Shown piece by piece: positions 1 to 5,297 of a stretch of 7,190 bases of DNA. The notes under the pieces were generated by a model. That model ran no database searches, was not told the origin of the DNA, and saw only the letters and a list, made by a program, of their open reading frames with translations. The translations under genes were made by a program, and so were the position numbers. Positions within the stretch are counted from its first letter, which is position 1; each line of letters opens with the position of its first letter. The stretch comes from Alphaproteobacteria bacterium (GTDB taxonomy: Bacteria > Pseudomonadota > Alphaproteobacteria > Micropepsales > Micropepsaceae): positions 1 to 7,190 of the forward strand of contig JAFKFF010000175.1 in NCBI GenBank assembly GCA_017307315.1. The letters run 5' to 3'.

Positions 1-206
<206 letters not shown>

Positions 207-1082
207 ATGCCCGAACTCCCCGAAGTCGAAACCGTGCGCCTGGGCCTGAAGCCCGCGCTGGAAGACCGCGTCATCCTCAAGGCGCAGATCCGGCGCGGCG
301 ATCTTCGCCGCCCGTTCCCCGCCCGCTTCACCGAGCGGCTCGAAGGCCGCGCCGTTCGGGCATTGCGCCGGCGCGCGAAATACATCCTGGCCGACCTGGA
401 TAGTGGCGAGACCCTTGTCATCCATCTGGGCATGTCGGGTCGGATGAGCGTCTACGCCGCCGGCCATCGCCGTCGGCTCGGCGACTATGTCTACAACCCC
501 GCGCCCGAAAGCGCCGGCCACGACAAGCACGATCATGTCATTCTGGATACGGACGCGCCCGCGCGCATCGTGTTCAACGATCACAGGCGCTTCGGGCTGA
601 TGACCTTGATCGCGACCGATGCCCTGGAAGAGAACCCGCTGTTCGAAGATATCGGGATCGAGCCCCTGTCGGCGGGTTTCGGCGCCGCCTATCTCGCCCA
701 GGCACTCGCGGGAAAGAAACCCCCCGTCAAATCGGCGCTGCTGGATCAGCGTGTGGTGGCGGGCCTGGGAAACATCTATGTCTGCGAAGCTCTGTTTCTG
801 GCGCACATCTCGCCCAAAAGGCTGGCCGGCGCGGTCCGCCGGGACGAAGTCGTCAGGCTGGCGCGAGCGATCAAGTCGGTCCTCAAGGCCGCGATCAAGG
901 CCGGCGGATCCACCTTGCGCGATCACGCCCAGGCGACCGGCGATCCGGGCAATTTCCAGCACCGCTTCCTGGTCTATGGCCGTGAGGGCAAACCCTGCAA
1001 AGGGACCCGGTGCGGGGGAACCGTCAAGCGCATCGTCCAGGCAGGGCGATCCAGCTTCTATTGTCCCCGGTGCCAGACGTGA
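207..1082 (+). CDS. mutM: Formamidopyrimidine-DNA glycosylase (8-oxoguanine repair)
   Basis: Bifunctional glycosylase/AP-lyase that excises 8-oxoguanine and formamidopyrimidines in base excision repair; 291 residues, slightly longer than the roughly 270 of E. coli. The ATG at 207 is chosen because the mature enzyme needs an N-terminal Pro followed by Glu, and the protein starts [10 protein letters not shown]; the frame is open further upstream but that would bury the catalytic proline. Visible are catalytic P2 and E3, the conserved lysine K58 (RAKY), an insertion of about ten residues at roughly 86-105 before KHDHV (107-111) as in other alphaproteobacterial copies, the helix-two-turn-helix [17 protein letters not shown] (181-197), and a C-terminal zinc finger with C264, C269, C286 and C289. 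R281 sits in the finger loop as expected. All key residues are present, so it should be active. It is followed 85 bases later by rpsT. Confidence 0.97.
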   Translation: MPELPEVETVRLGLKPALEDRVILKAQIRRGDLRRPFPARFTERLEGRAVRALRRRAKYILADLDSGETLVIHLGMSGRMSVYAAGHRRRLGDYVYNPAPESAGHDKHDHVILDTDAPARIVFNDHRRFGLMTLIATDALEENPLFEDIGIEPLSAGFGAAYLAQALAGKKPPVKSALLDQRVVAGLGNIYVCEALFLAHISPKRLAGAVRRDEVVRLARAIKSVLKAAIKAGGSTLRDHAQATGDPGNFQHRFLVYGREGKPCKGTRCGGTVKRIVQAGRSSFYCPRCQT

Positions 1083-1106
1083 CCCTGCCCCTTCGCGCCG
1101 GGCCTG

Positions 1107-1134
1107 TTGCGAGGGCGCACGAAAAGCGCTATAG
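1107..1134 (+). promoter_or_regulatory. Predicted rpsT promoter
   Basis: A -35 box TTGCGA (1107-1112) and -10 box CTATAG (1129-1134) are separated by 16 bases, fitting the alphaproteobacterial housekeeping pattern of CTTGAC and CTATAT-like boxes. Transcription would start near 1141, leaving a leader of about 27 bases before rpsT. The pair sits in the only non-coding gap between mutM and rpsT. A 7-bp inverted repeat (1099-1105 with 1133-1139) brackets it. Confidence 0.6.
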
Positions 1135-1157
1135 GCCCGCCTCTTTTCCAAAAGACC

Positions 1158-1164
1158 AGGAAGG
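1158..1164 (+). promoter_or_regulatory. Strong ribosome binding site of rpsT
   Basis: AGGAAGG lies three bases before the ATG at 1168 when counted from its last base, with the core AGGA about seven bases upstream. It is one of the better Shine-Dalgarno matches in the window and fixes the rpsT start. Confidence 0.7.
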
Positions 1165-1167
1165 CCC

Positions 1168-1434
1168 ATGCCCAATATCGCCTCGTCCCGCAAGCGCGTC
1201 CGCACCACGGCCAAGCGCACCGCGATCAACACCTCGCGCAAAACCCGCGTTCGCGGCTTTATTCGCAAGGTCGAAGAGGCGATCACCAAGGGTGACAAGG
1301 CGGCGGCCCTGGCGGCCCTGAAGGCGGCGGAGCCGGAAATCATGCGCGGCGTGACCAAGGGCGTGCTGCATAAGAATACGGGCGCCCGGAAGGTCTCGCG
1401 CCTCACCAAGCGGGTCGCAAAACTGCAAAAATAG
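1168..1434 (+). CDS. rpsT: 30S ribosomal protein S20
   Basis: Small basic primary-binding protein of the 30S subunit that contacts 16S rRNA; 88 residues, the usual length. It opens [17 protein letters not shown] and continues with the family pattern: lysine/arginine-rich N-terminal helix, NTSRKTRVR around 21-29, a helix rich in alanine and lysine ([16 protein letters not shown]), and the signature [20 protein letters not shown] near residues 64-83. The start is supported by the AGGAAGG site. The gene appears to be a single-gene unit with its own promoter (1107-1134) and an intrinsic terminator (1483-1514). In E. coli S20 represses its own translation; nothing in this short leader proves that here. 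The adjacency to mutM upstream and dnaA downstream is common in alphaproteobacteria. Confidence 0.97.
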   Translation: MPNIASSRKRVRTTAKRTAINTSRKTRVRGFIRKVEEAITKGDKAAALAALKAAEPEIMRGVTKGVLHKNTGARKVSRLTKRVAKLQK

Positions 1435-1482
1435 CCGAAGCCGCTGGAATCGCTTCGGAATTCAAGAAATACCAAGTGTAGG

Positions 1483-1514
1483 AAGGGCCCAATGTCGCAA
1501 ATTGGGCCTTTTTT
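1483..1514 (+). terminator. Intrinsic terminator of rpsT
   Basis: A perfect 8-bp stem GGCCCAAT (1486-1493) / ATTGGGCC (1501-1508) encloses a 7-base loop, can be extended by one G-U and two A-U pairs (1483-1485 with 1509-1511), and runs into six T residues at 1509-1514. It lies 48 bases after the rpsT stop and should isolate rpsT from the downstream region. Confidence 0.92.
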
Positions 1515-1534
1515 ATTGTCAGTATGCTGACAGT
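1515..1534. repeat. Short inverted repeat after the rpsT terminator
   Basis: TGTCAG (1517-1522) and CTGACA (1527-1532) are perfect reverse complements around TATG; one G-U pair and one A-U pair extend the possible RNA stem to 8 bp. It starts directly after the terminator T-run. It could be a regulator half-site pair or a second hairpin; no T-run follows. Confidence 0.55.
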
Positions 1535-1603
1535 CGTGGTTTGACGGCTTTTCTGCATCGCAACATCGGCCACGGCAACGCTAACCCACTGATTCGATGC
1601 GGT

Positions 1604-1633
1604 TTGGTCCCAAGATTGGATTTTCCGTATACT
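1604..1633 (+). promoter_or_regulatory. Possible promoter of the rhodanese/dnaA unit
   Basis: A good -10 box TATACT (1628-1633, five of six consensus bases) follows a weak -35 candidate TTGGTC (1604-1609) with an 18-base spacer. It lies in the AT-rich intergenic region in the direction of the rhodanese gene and dnaA. GANTC sites lie at 1591-1595 just upstream and at 1651-1655 and 1677-1681 just past the expected start near 1640. The weak -35 box and the long leader of about 285 bases make this tentative. Confidence 0.3.
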
Positions 1634-1650
1634 GCACAATCGTTTAGCGG

Positions 1651-1681
1651 GATTCGCAAAAGTGAAAAAATTTGTCGAATC
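1651..1681. repeat. Inverted repeat with a GANTC site at the base of each arm
   Basis: GATTCGCAAA (1651-1660) pairs with TTTGTCGAATC (1671-1681), giving ten base pairs with a single bulged T at 1675 and an A-rich 10-base loop. The outer five bases of each arm are GANTC methylation sites. The element is just downstream of a candidate -10 box at 1628-1633. Confidence 0.55.
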
Positions 1682-1798
1682 ACACGCCGTTCCAGTTTTA
1701 TTCCTCTTGTGCGCGCGCCCGACTTGATCGTATCTTCCTTAACGGTCGGGGCGGATAGCAGAGATGTCGAAATATAATCAAAGTAATAAGAAAGTATT

Positions 1799-1831
1799 CG
1801 ACTACTGCTTGGCCAAAATTGGCAGTAGTTG
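1799..1831. repeat. Inverted repeat of 8-10 bp in the intergenic region
   Basis: ACTACTGC (1801-1808) and GCAGTAGT (1822-1829) are perfect reverse complements around 13 bases. A G-U pair (1800/1830) and a C-G pair (1799/1831) extend the stem to ten. The spacer includes a second overlapping near-palindrome, GCCAA-AA-TTGGC at 1812-1823. No T-run follows, so it is not an intrinsic terminator; an operator or RNA structure is more likely. Confidence 0.5.
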
Positions 1832-1923
1832 TTCCGACAGACTGACCTGAGTCCTTGAAATTGTGACCTTCCTATGCTGGGACCCTTTCCCGGCAATGCT
1901 CGAACTTTCTCAAGGCTGCAGCA

Positions 1924-2359
1924 ATGTCATCCCCCTCTTCTCCCGAATATGCCGGCGATCTGGAGCCTACCGAGGCCTGGTCCCTGCTGGAGCAGACACC
2001 GGCGGCGCAACTGGTCGATGTGCGCACCCGCGCCGAATGGAGCTTTGTCGGCCTTCCGGACCTCTCCCCGCTGCAACGCCGGGCCTTTTGCGTGGAATGG
2101 CAGGGATATCCCACCATGCAGCCCAACCCGAACTTCGTCGCCGACACCATCGAAGCCGTGCAGGCGGCGGGCGCAAACTTCGAAACCCCTATTCTCTTTC
2201 TTTGCCGCTCCGGCGCCCGCTCGCGCGCCGAGGTCGGGAACACGATGGGCGAAGGCGTTCAACATCGCGGGCGGTTTCGAAGGGGATCTGGATGGCGCCA
2301 GCCATCGCGGACAGACGAATGGATGGAAGGCGTCCGACCTTCCCTGGCGACAGACCTGA
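1924..2359 (+). pseudogene. Rhodanese-like sulfurtransferase, frameshifted
   Basis: A single rhodanese domain, the sulfur-transfer fold in which an active-site cysteine carries a persulfide. The ATG at 1924 has a CAAGG ribosome binding site eight bases upstream. The first frame shows LVDVRTRAEW (residues 30-39, the conserved DVR..E.. element) and the active-site loop with C94 in FLCRSGARSR (92-101). Soon after RSRA the frame is lost: the conserved continuation AKAFNIAGGFEGDLD and then HRGQTNGWK, DLPWRQ is read in the next frame from about 2249 to the stop at 2357-2359. Rejoined there, the protein has about 144 residues, near family size, but the segment between RSRA and AFN seems about four residues short, as if roughly 11 bases were lost. 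Unrejoined, the first frame runs to 2421 (165 residues) with an unrelated arginine-rich tail. Either a recent mutation or a sequencing/assembly error explains this. The cellular sulfur acceptor is unknown. It lies 129 bases before dnaA. Confidence 0.8.
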
Positions 2360-2488
2360 GGGGAAACACATCATGCGACGAGGTAGAAACCAACGATAAG
2401 CGTCTGAAAGAAAAGAAATGAGGGTCTTTGTAATGGGCCCGGCGGACATGCGGCTTACGCGTGCTGAACACCAGATGGGTTTTGAAAA

Positions 2489-3916
2489 ATGGGACATTTG
2501 ACGGGCAAACCAATGCGGCCGGACTGGTCGATGGCATGGGCTGCAGTACGCGAGCGCATGCGCCGCGAGCTGGGCGACCCAGTCTTCGAAGCGTGGATCG
2601 GGCCTTTGAGCCTGGAATCGGCGGAACGGGACGAACTGAGGATCGGTGCCACCAAACCCTTTGTCCGCAATTGGGTGGCCAACCACTATGTCGCGCGCAT
2701 CGAACGCGCTTTCCGGGCCGAGGGCGCGGAGCCGGCATCCATTTCCATCGTGATCGCCGCCCCGCCCCCGCCGACCGTGGCGGGAGGCGTGGTCCGAGAA
2801 GCGCCGGCCGCCACCGTCAGCTATCTACCGCCGCCGGTCCGCACGCCGGAAGCCGAGGACGGCACGCGCGGGCTCTGGACCCGCATGCTGCATCCTCAGC
2901 AGACTTTCGACAGTTTCATTCCCGGCCCCGCCAATGAGTTCGGCCTGGGCGCGGCGCGCGCCTTCGCCGAGGGCCAGCAGAGCGACATCCCGCTTCTGTT
3001 CATCCATGGCGGCTTCGGCTTCGGCAAAACCCATCTGCTGAACGCCGCGGCGCTGGAATTCCGCAAGCGCGGCCGGCGCACCCTGTTCCTTCGGGCCGAG
3101 GATTTCATGCGCCACTTCCTGGGCGCGCTCTACCGGAAGGACACGCTGGCCTTCAAGGAAGAGCTGCGCACCGCCGAAGTCCTGATCATCGACGATTTGC
3201 AGCATATCTGCCGCTCGACCGCCACGGCGTCGGAGTTCCTCTACACGGTCAACGCCTTTGCCGATCTGAGGCGCCGGGTAGTGATCGCGGCCGACCGCGC
3301 CCCGCAGGCGCTGGAAGGGCTGGGCGCCGACGTCAAGTCGCGCCTGGCGGGCGGGCTCTGCATCGCTCTCGACAAGCCGGACCGCGAAACGCGTCTCGCC
3401 ATTCTCAAGGCGCGCGCGGCCGAATTCGCCCGCCATAAGCCGGACGTGGTGCTGCCGGAGGTGGTGCTGGAGCGCATCGCCGATCTGGAAGATGCGTCGC
3501 CGCGCGAAATGATCGGCGTCTTCACCAAGCTCGCCACCTATGCCGACCTCACCAAGAAGCCGATCACCCTGGAAACGGCGGAAGAAGCGGTGGGCCTGCG
3601 CGGCGCGCCCGGCGTCAAGACCTCGATCGAGGACATCCAGCGCAAGACCGCGGAGTTCTACAAGCTCGACGTCAAGGACTTCCATTCGCCGCAGCGGGCG
3701 AGGCGCGTTGCCCGCCCCCGCCAGGTGGCGATGTATCTTTCGCGCAAGCTCACCACCCGCTCCCTGCCCGAGATCGGGCGCCGCTTCGGGGGCCGCGACC
3801 ACACCACGGTCCTGCATGCCTGCCGCCGCATCGAGGCCCTGATCGACGAGGATCCCCTGTTCCGGCAGGAGGTGGATTTCCTCAGCCAGATGCTCCAGCG
3901 CAAGGGGGAGCTTTAG
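2489..3916 (+). CDS. dnaA: Chromosomal replication initiator DnaA (divergent AAA+ motifs)
   Basis: ATP-dependent initiator that binds DnaA boxes at oriC, opens the duplex and helps load the helicase; 475 residues. Domain I covers about 10-80 (including DPVFEAWIGPL), a Pro/Ala-rich linker about 90-125, AAA+ domain III about 133-370, and DNA-binding domain IV about 376-475. Visible motifs are Walker A GGFGFGKT (174-181), Walker B VLIIDD (231-236), sensor I VVIAADR (264-270), arginine finger R285 in KSRLAGGL, and sensor II R339. Domain IV is canonical: RARRVARPRQ (403-412) and GGRDHTTVLHACRRI (434-448). Odd points: box VII reads SRLAGGL instead of the usual SRFxWGL, the sensor II segment reads SPREMIGVF instead of the near-invariant NxRELEGAL, and the usual GKExTQEEF after Walker B is CRSTATASEF. 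An in-frame stop at 2483-2485 limits the start; ATG 2489 or ATG 2513 (467 residues) are both possible, neither with a strong ribosome binding site. Confidence 0.96.
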   Translation: MGHLTGKPMRPDWSMAWAAVRERMRRELGDPVFEAWIGPLSLESAERDELRIGATKPFVRNWVANHYVARIERAFRAEGAEPASISIVIAAPPPPTVAGGVVREAPAATVSYLPPPVRTPEAEDGTRGLWTRMLHPQQTFDSFIPGPANEFGLGAARAFAEGQQSDIPLLFIHGGFGFGKTHLLNAAALEFRKRGRRTLFLRAEDFMRHFLGALYRKDTLAFKEELRTAEVLIIDDLQHICRSTATASEFLYTVNAFADLRRRVVIAADRAPQALEGLGADVKSRLAGGLCIALDKPDRETRLAILKARAAEFARHKPDVVLPEVVLERIADLEDASPREMIGVFTKLATYADLTKKPITLETAEEAVGLRGAPGVKTSIEDIQRKTAEFYKLDVKDFHSPQRARRVARPRQVAMYLSRKLTTRSLPEIGRRFGGRDHTTVLHACRRIEALIDEDPLFRQEVDFLSQMLQRKGEL

Positions 3917-3955
3917 GGGCCCTGAAAAGCCGGAAAATACGCCCGTTTTGAAGCG

Positions 3956-3986
3956 AAAAAACGCCGGTTTTGCCGGCGTTTTTTTT
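3956..3986 (+). terminator. Intrinsic terminator of dnaA
   Basis: ACGCCGG (3961-3967) and CCGGCGT (3973-3979) form a perfect GC-rich stem around a 5-base loop. The preceding A-run (3956-3960) can pair with the trailing T-run, extending the stem to 12 bp, and eight T residues occupy 3979-3986. It lies 39 bases after the dnaA stop. The A-run on the left flank means it might also work for leftward transcripts. Confidence 0.93.
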
Positions 3987-4173
3987 GCCCTTTTCGGGGT
4001 CTTTTGGTATGGTCTGCCACTTGAGTCTTGGGGCCGCCTTGGGGCGACCGTCATTCGCTCCAAAACACAAGAAATTTGGGGTTTTCCGGACTCCTTTCGA
4101 TCACCGAAACGCCGTCCGGAAACGGGCACTTGTCAGCGATGGGACGCTTTCTTCGAAGGCGCAAATCAGACCG
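3987..4173 (+). promoter_or_regulatory. dnaN leader/control region
   Basis: These 187 bases after the dnaA terminator must contain the promoter for the dnaN cluster. A weak candidate is TTGCCC (3985-3990) with TATGGT (4008-4013), 17 bases apart; no strong boxes are evident. Two GANTC sites fall here (4023-4027 and 4089-4093). A two-part inverted repeat occupies 4083-4122. The frame in line with dnaN is open throughout but the upstream residues do not resemble any DnaN N-terminus, so it is treated as non-coding. Confidence 0.45.
4083..4122. repeat. Two-part inverted repeat in the dnaN leader
   Basis: TTTCCGGAC (4083-4091) and GTCCGGAAA (4114-4122) are perfect 9-bp reverse complements. Inside them TTTCG (4095-4099) and CGAAA (4105-4109) form a second 5-bp stem with the 5-base loop ATCAC. 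Three and four unpaired bases separate the stems. No T-run follows, and it ends 51 bases before the dnaN start, so it is a candidate RNA leader structure or protein-binding site. Confidence 0.65.
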
Positions 4174-5295
4174 ATGAAGATCAATGTCGAACGCGGCGCA
4201 TTCCTGAAGGCGCTTTCCCATGTCCAGAGCGTGGTGGAGCGGCGCAACACCATCCCGATCCTGTCCAATGTGATGCTGGACGCGGGCAAGAGCGCCTTGA
4301 AGCTCACCGCCACCGATCTGGACATCGAGATCGTGGAATCGCTTCCCGCCGACATCCTGCGCAACGGCGCGGCCACCGCGCCCGCCCATATGCTCTACGA
4401 CATCGTCCGCAAGCTGCCGGACGGGGCGCAGGTGCAGGTGGAATTGCTCTCCAGCGAGGGCGGAAGGCTGGCGGTCTCTGCCGGGCACTCGCGCTTCGAA
4501 CTCGCCTGCCTGCCCAAGGAGGATTTCCCCCAGATGACGGCGGGCGCCCTGCCCCATCGGTTCCGCCTGGCGTCCGATGATCTGAAGCGCGTGATCGACA
4601 AGACCCGATTCGCGATCTCGACCGAGGAAACCCGTTATTATCTGAACGGCATCTATCTGCATGCCGCCAAGGACGCCAAGCCGCCGGTGATGCGTGCGGT
4701 GGCGACGGACGGCCATCGCCTTGCCCGCTACGAGTTGGAACTGCCCCATGGCGCCGCCCAAATCCCGGGCGTGATCGTGCCCCGCAAGACGGTGGGCGAA
4801 TTGCGCAAGCTTTTGGACGATGCCGACGGCGCCATCGAGATTTCGCTCTCCGACACCAAGATCCAGTTCGGTTTCAACGGCGTGGAACTCACCTCCAAGC
4901 TGATCGACGGCAATTTCCCGCCCTATGAACGGGTGATCCCGGCGGGCAACGACAAGGCGCTGGCGCTGGAAGCCAAGGAATTCTCGCAGTCGGTGGACCG
5001 CGTCTCCACCATTTCCGCCGACAAGACCCGGGCGGTGAAGCTCAACATCGCCAAGGACAAGGTCACCCTTTCGGTGGTCAATCCGGAATCGGGCACTGCG
5101 ACCGAGGATGTGGGCGCCACCTATAGCGCGGCGGCACTGGAGATCGGTTTCAACGCCCGCTACCTGCTCGACATCACCGGCCAGATCGAAGGCAAGGAAG
5201 CCCGCTTCCTGCTTTCGGACGCCGGCTCGCCCGCCATCATCGAAGATGCGGAGGACGCGCGCACGCTCTACGTCCTCATGCCGCTCAGGGTCTGA
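4174..5295 (+). CDS. dnaN: DNA polymerase III beta subunit (sliding clamp)
   Basis: Ring-shaped clamp that tethers DNA polymerase III and many repair proteins to DNA; 373 residues, normal for alphaproteobacteria. ATG 4174 is chosen because the product begins MKINVERGAFLKALSHVQ, the standard N-terminus, followed by VVERRNTIPILSN (28-40), the family hallmark. The frame continues upstream of this ATG but without DnaN similarity. Later conserved pieces include ATDGHRLARYE in the second domain, LIDGNFPPYERVIP, and the C-terminal YVLMPLRV that closes the third domain and helps form the partner-binding cleft. No strong ribosome binding site is seen: GAAGG at 4155-4159 is 14 bases from the start. It is the first gene of the dnaN-recF-lysE-gyrB cluster, separated from dnaA by a terminator. 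Confidence 0.97.
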   Translation: MKINVERGAFLKALSHVQSVVERRNTIPILSNVMLDAGKSALKLTATDLDIEIVESLPADILRNGAATAPAHMLYDIVRKLPDGAQVQVELLSSEGGRLAVSAGHSRFELACLPKEDFPQMTAGALPHRFRLASDDLKRVIDKTRFAISTEETRYYLNGIYLHAAKDAKPPVMRAVATDGHRLARYELELPHGAAQIPGVIVPRKTVGELRKLLDDADGAIEISLSDTKIQFGFNGVELTSKLIDGNFPPYERVIPAGNDKALALEAKEFSQSVDRVSTISADKTRAVKLNIAKDKVTLSVVNPESGTATEDVGATYSAAALEIGFNARYLLDITGQIEGKEARFLLSDAGSPAIIEDAEDARTLYVLMPLRV

Positions 5296-5297
5296 GA

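Larger units (their letters stand above)
1515..1923. other. AT-rich intergenic region with inverted repeats and clustered GANTC sites
   Basis: About 410 bases between the rpsT terminator and the rhodanese start carry no convincing gene. Open frames exist on both strands (for example 1502-1777 and the complement of 1519-1896), but their products have no recognisable motif and lack ribosome binding sites. The stretch is visibly more AT-rich than the flanking genes, especially about 1766-1800. It contains inverted repeats at 1515-1534, 1553-1602 (long loop), 1651-1681, 1718-1750 and 1799-1831, and four of the five GANTC sites of a local cluster (1591, 1651, 1677, 1849; the fifth, at 1447, is just left of it). 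A possible promoter is at 1604-1633. No TTATCCACA-like DnaA box with fewer than two mismatches was found. Likely roles are the control region of the rhodanese/dnaA unit or an unannotated structured RNA. Confidence 0.6.

Noticed and set aside
1502..1777. Small open frame of 91 codons, plus strand
   Set aside because: It begins inside the rpsT terminator, has no ribosome binding site and its product shows no recognisable motif or biased composition.
1855..1878. Promoter TTGAAA (1855-1860) with TATGCT (1873-1878) before the rhodanese gene
   Set aside because: The spacer is only 12 bases, too short for a normal sigma-70 type promoter.
1519..1896. Open frame of 125 codons on the minus strand
   Set aside because: No ribosome binding site, no recognisable domain; overlaps several inverted repeats and the expected control region of the downstream genes.
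1435..1923. Possible chromosomal origin (oriC) upstream of dnaA
   Set aside because: The region is AT-rich and near dnaA, but I found no convincing DnaA boxes; the best, TTTTCCGTA at 1621-1629, has two mismatches to the core. In alphaproteobacteria oriC is often not next to dnaA.
2360..2488. Separate control region between the rhodanese and dnaA
   Set aside because: No convincing promoter boxes, DnaA boxes, GANTC sites or terminator seen in these 129 bases.
2825..4129. 434-codon minus-strand open frame opposite dnaA
   Set aside because: Runs across the dnaA terminator and mirrors dnaA codon structure; no recognisable domain.
3970..4173. N-terminal extension of DnaN by 68 residues
   Set aside because: The frame is open from inside the dnaA terminator, but the extension does not resemble DnaN and MKINVERGAFLK at 4174 is the canonical start.
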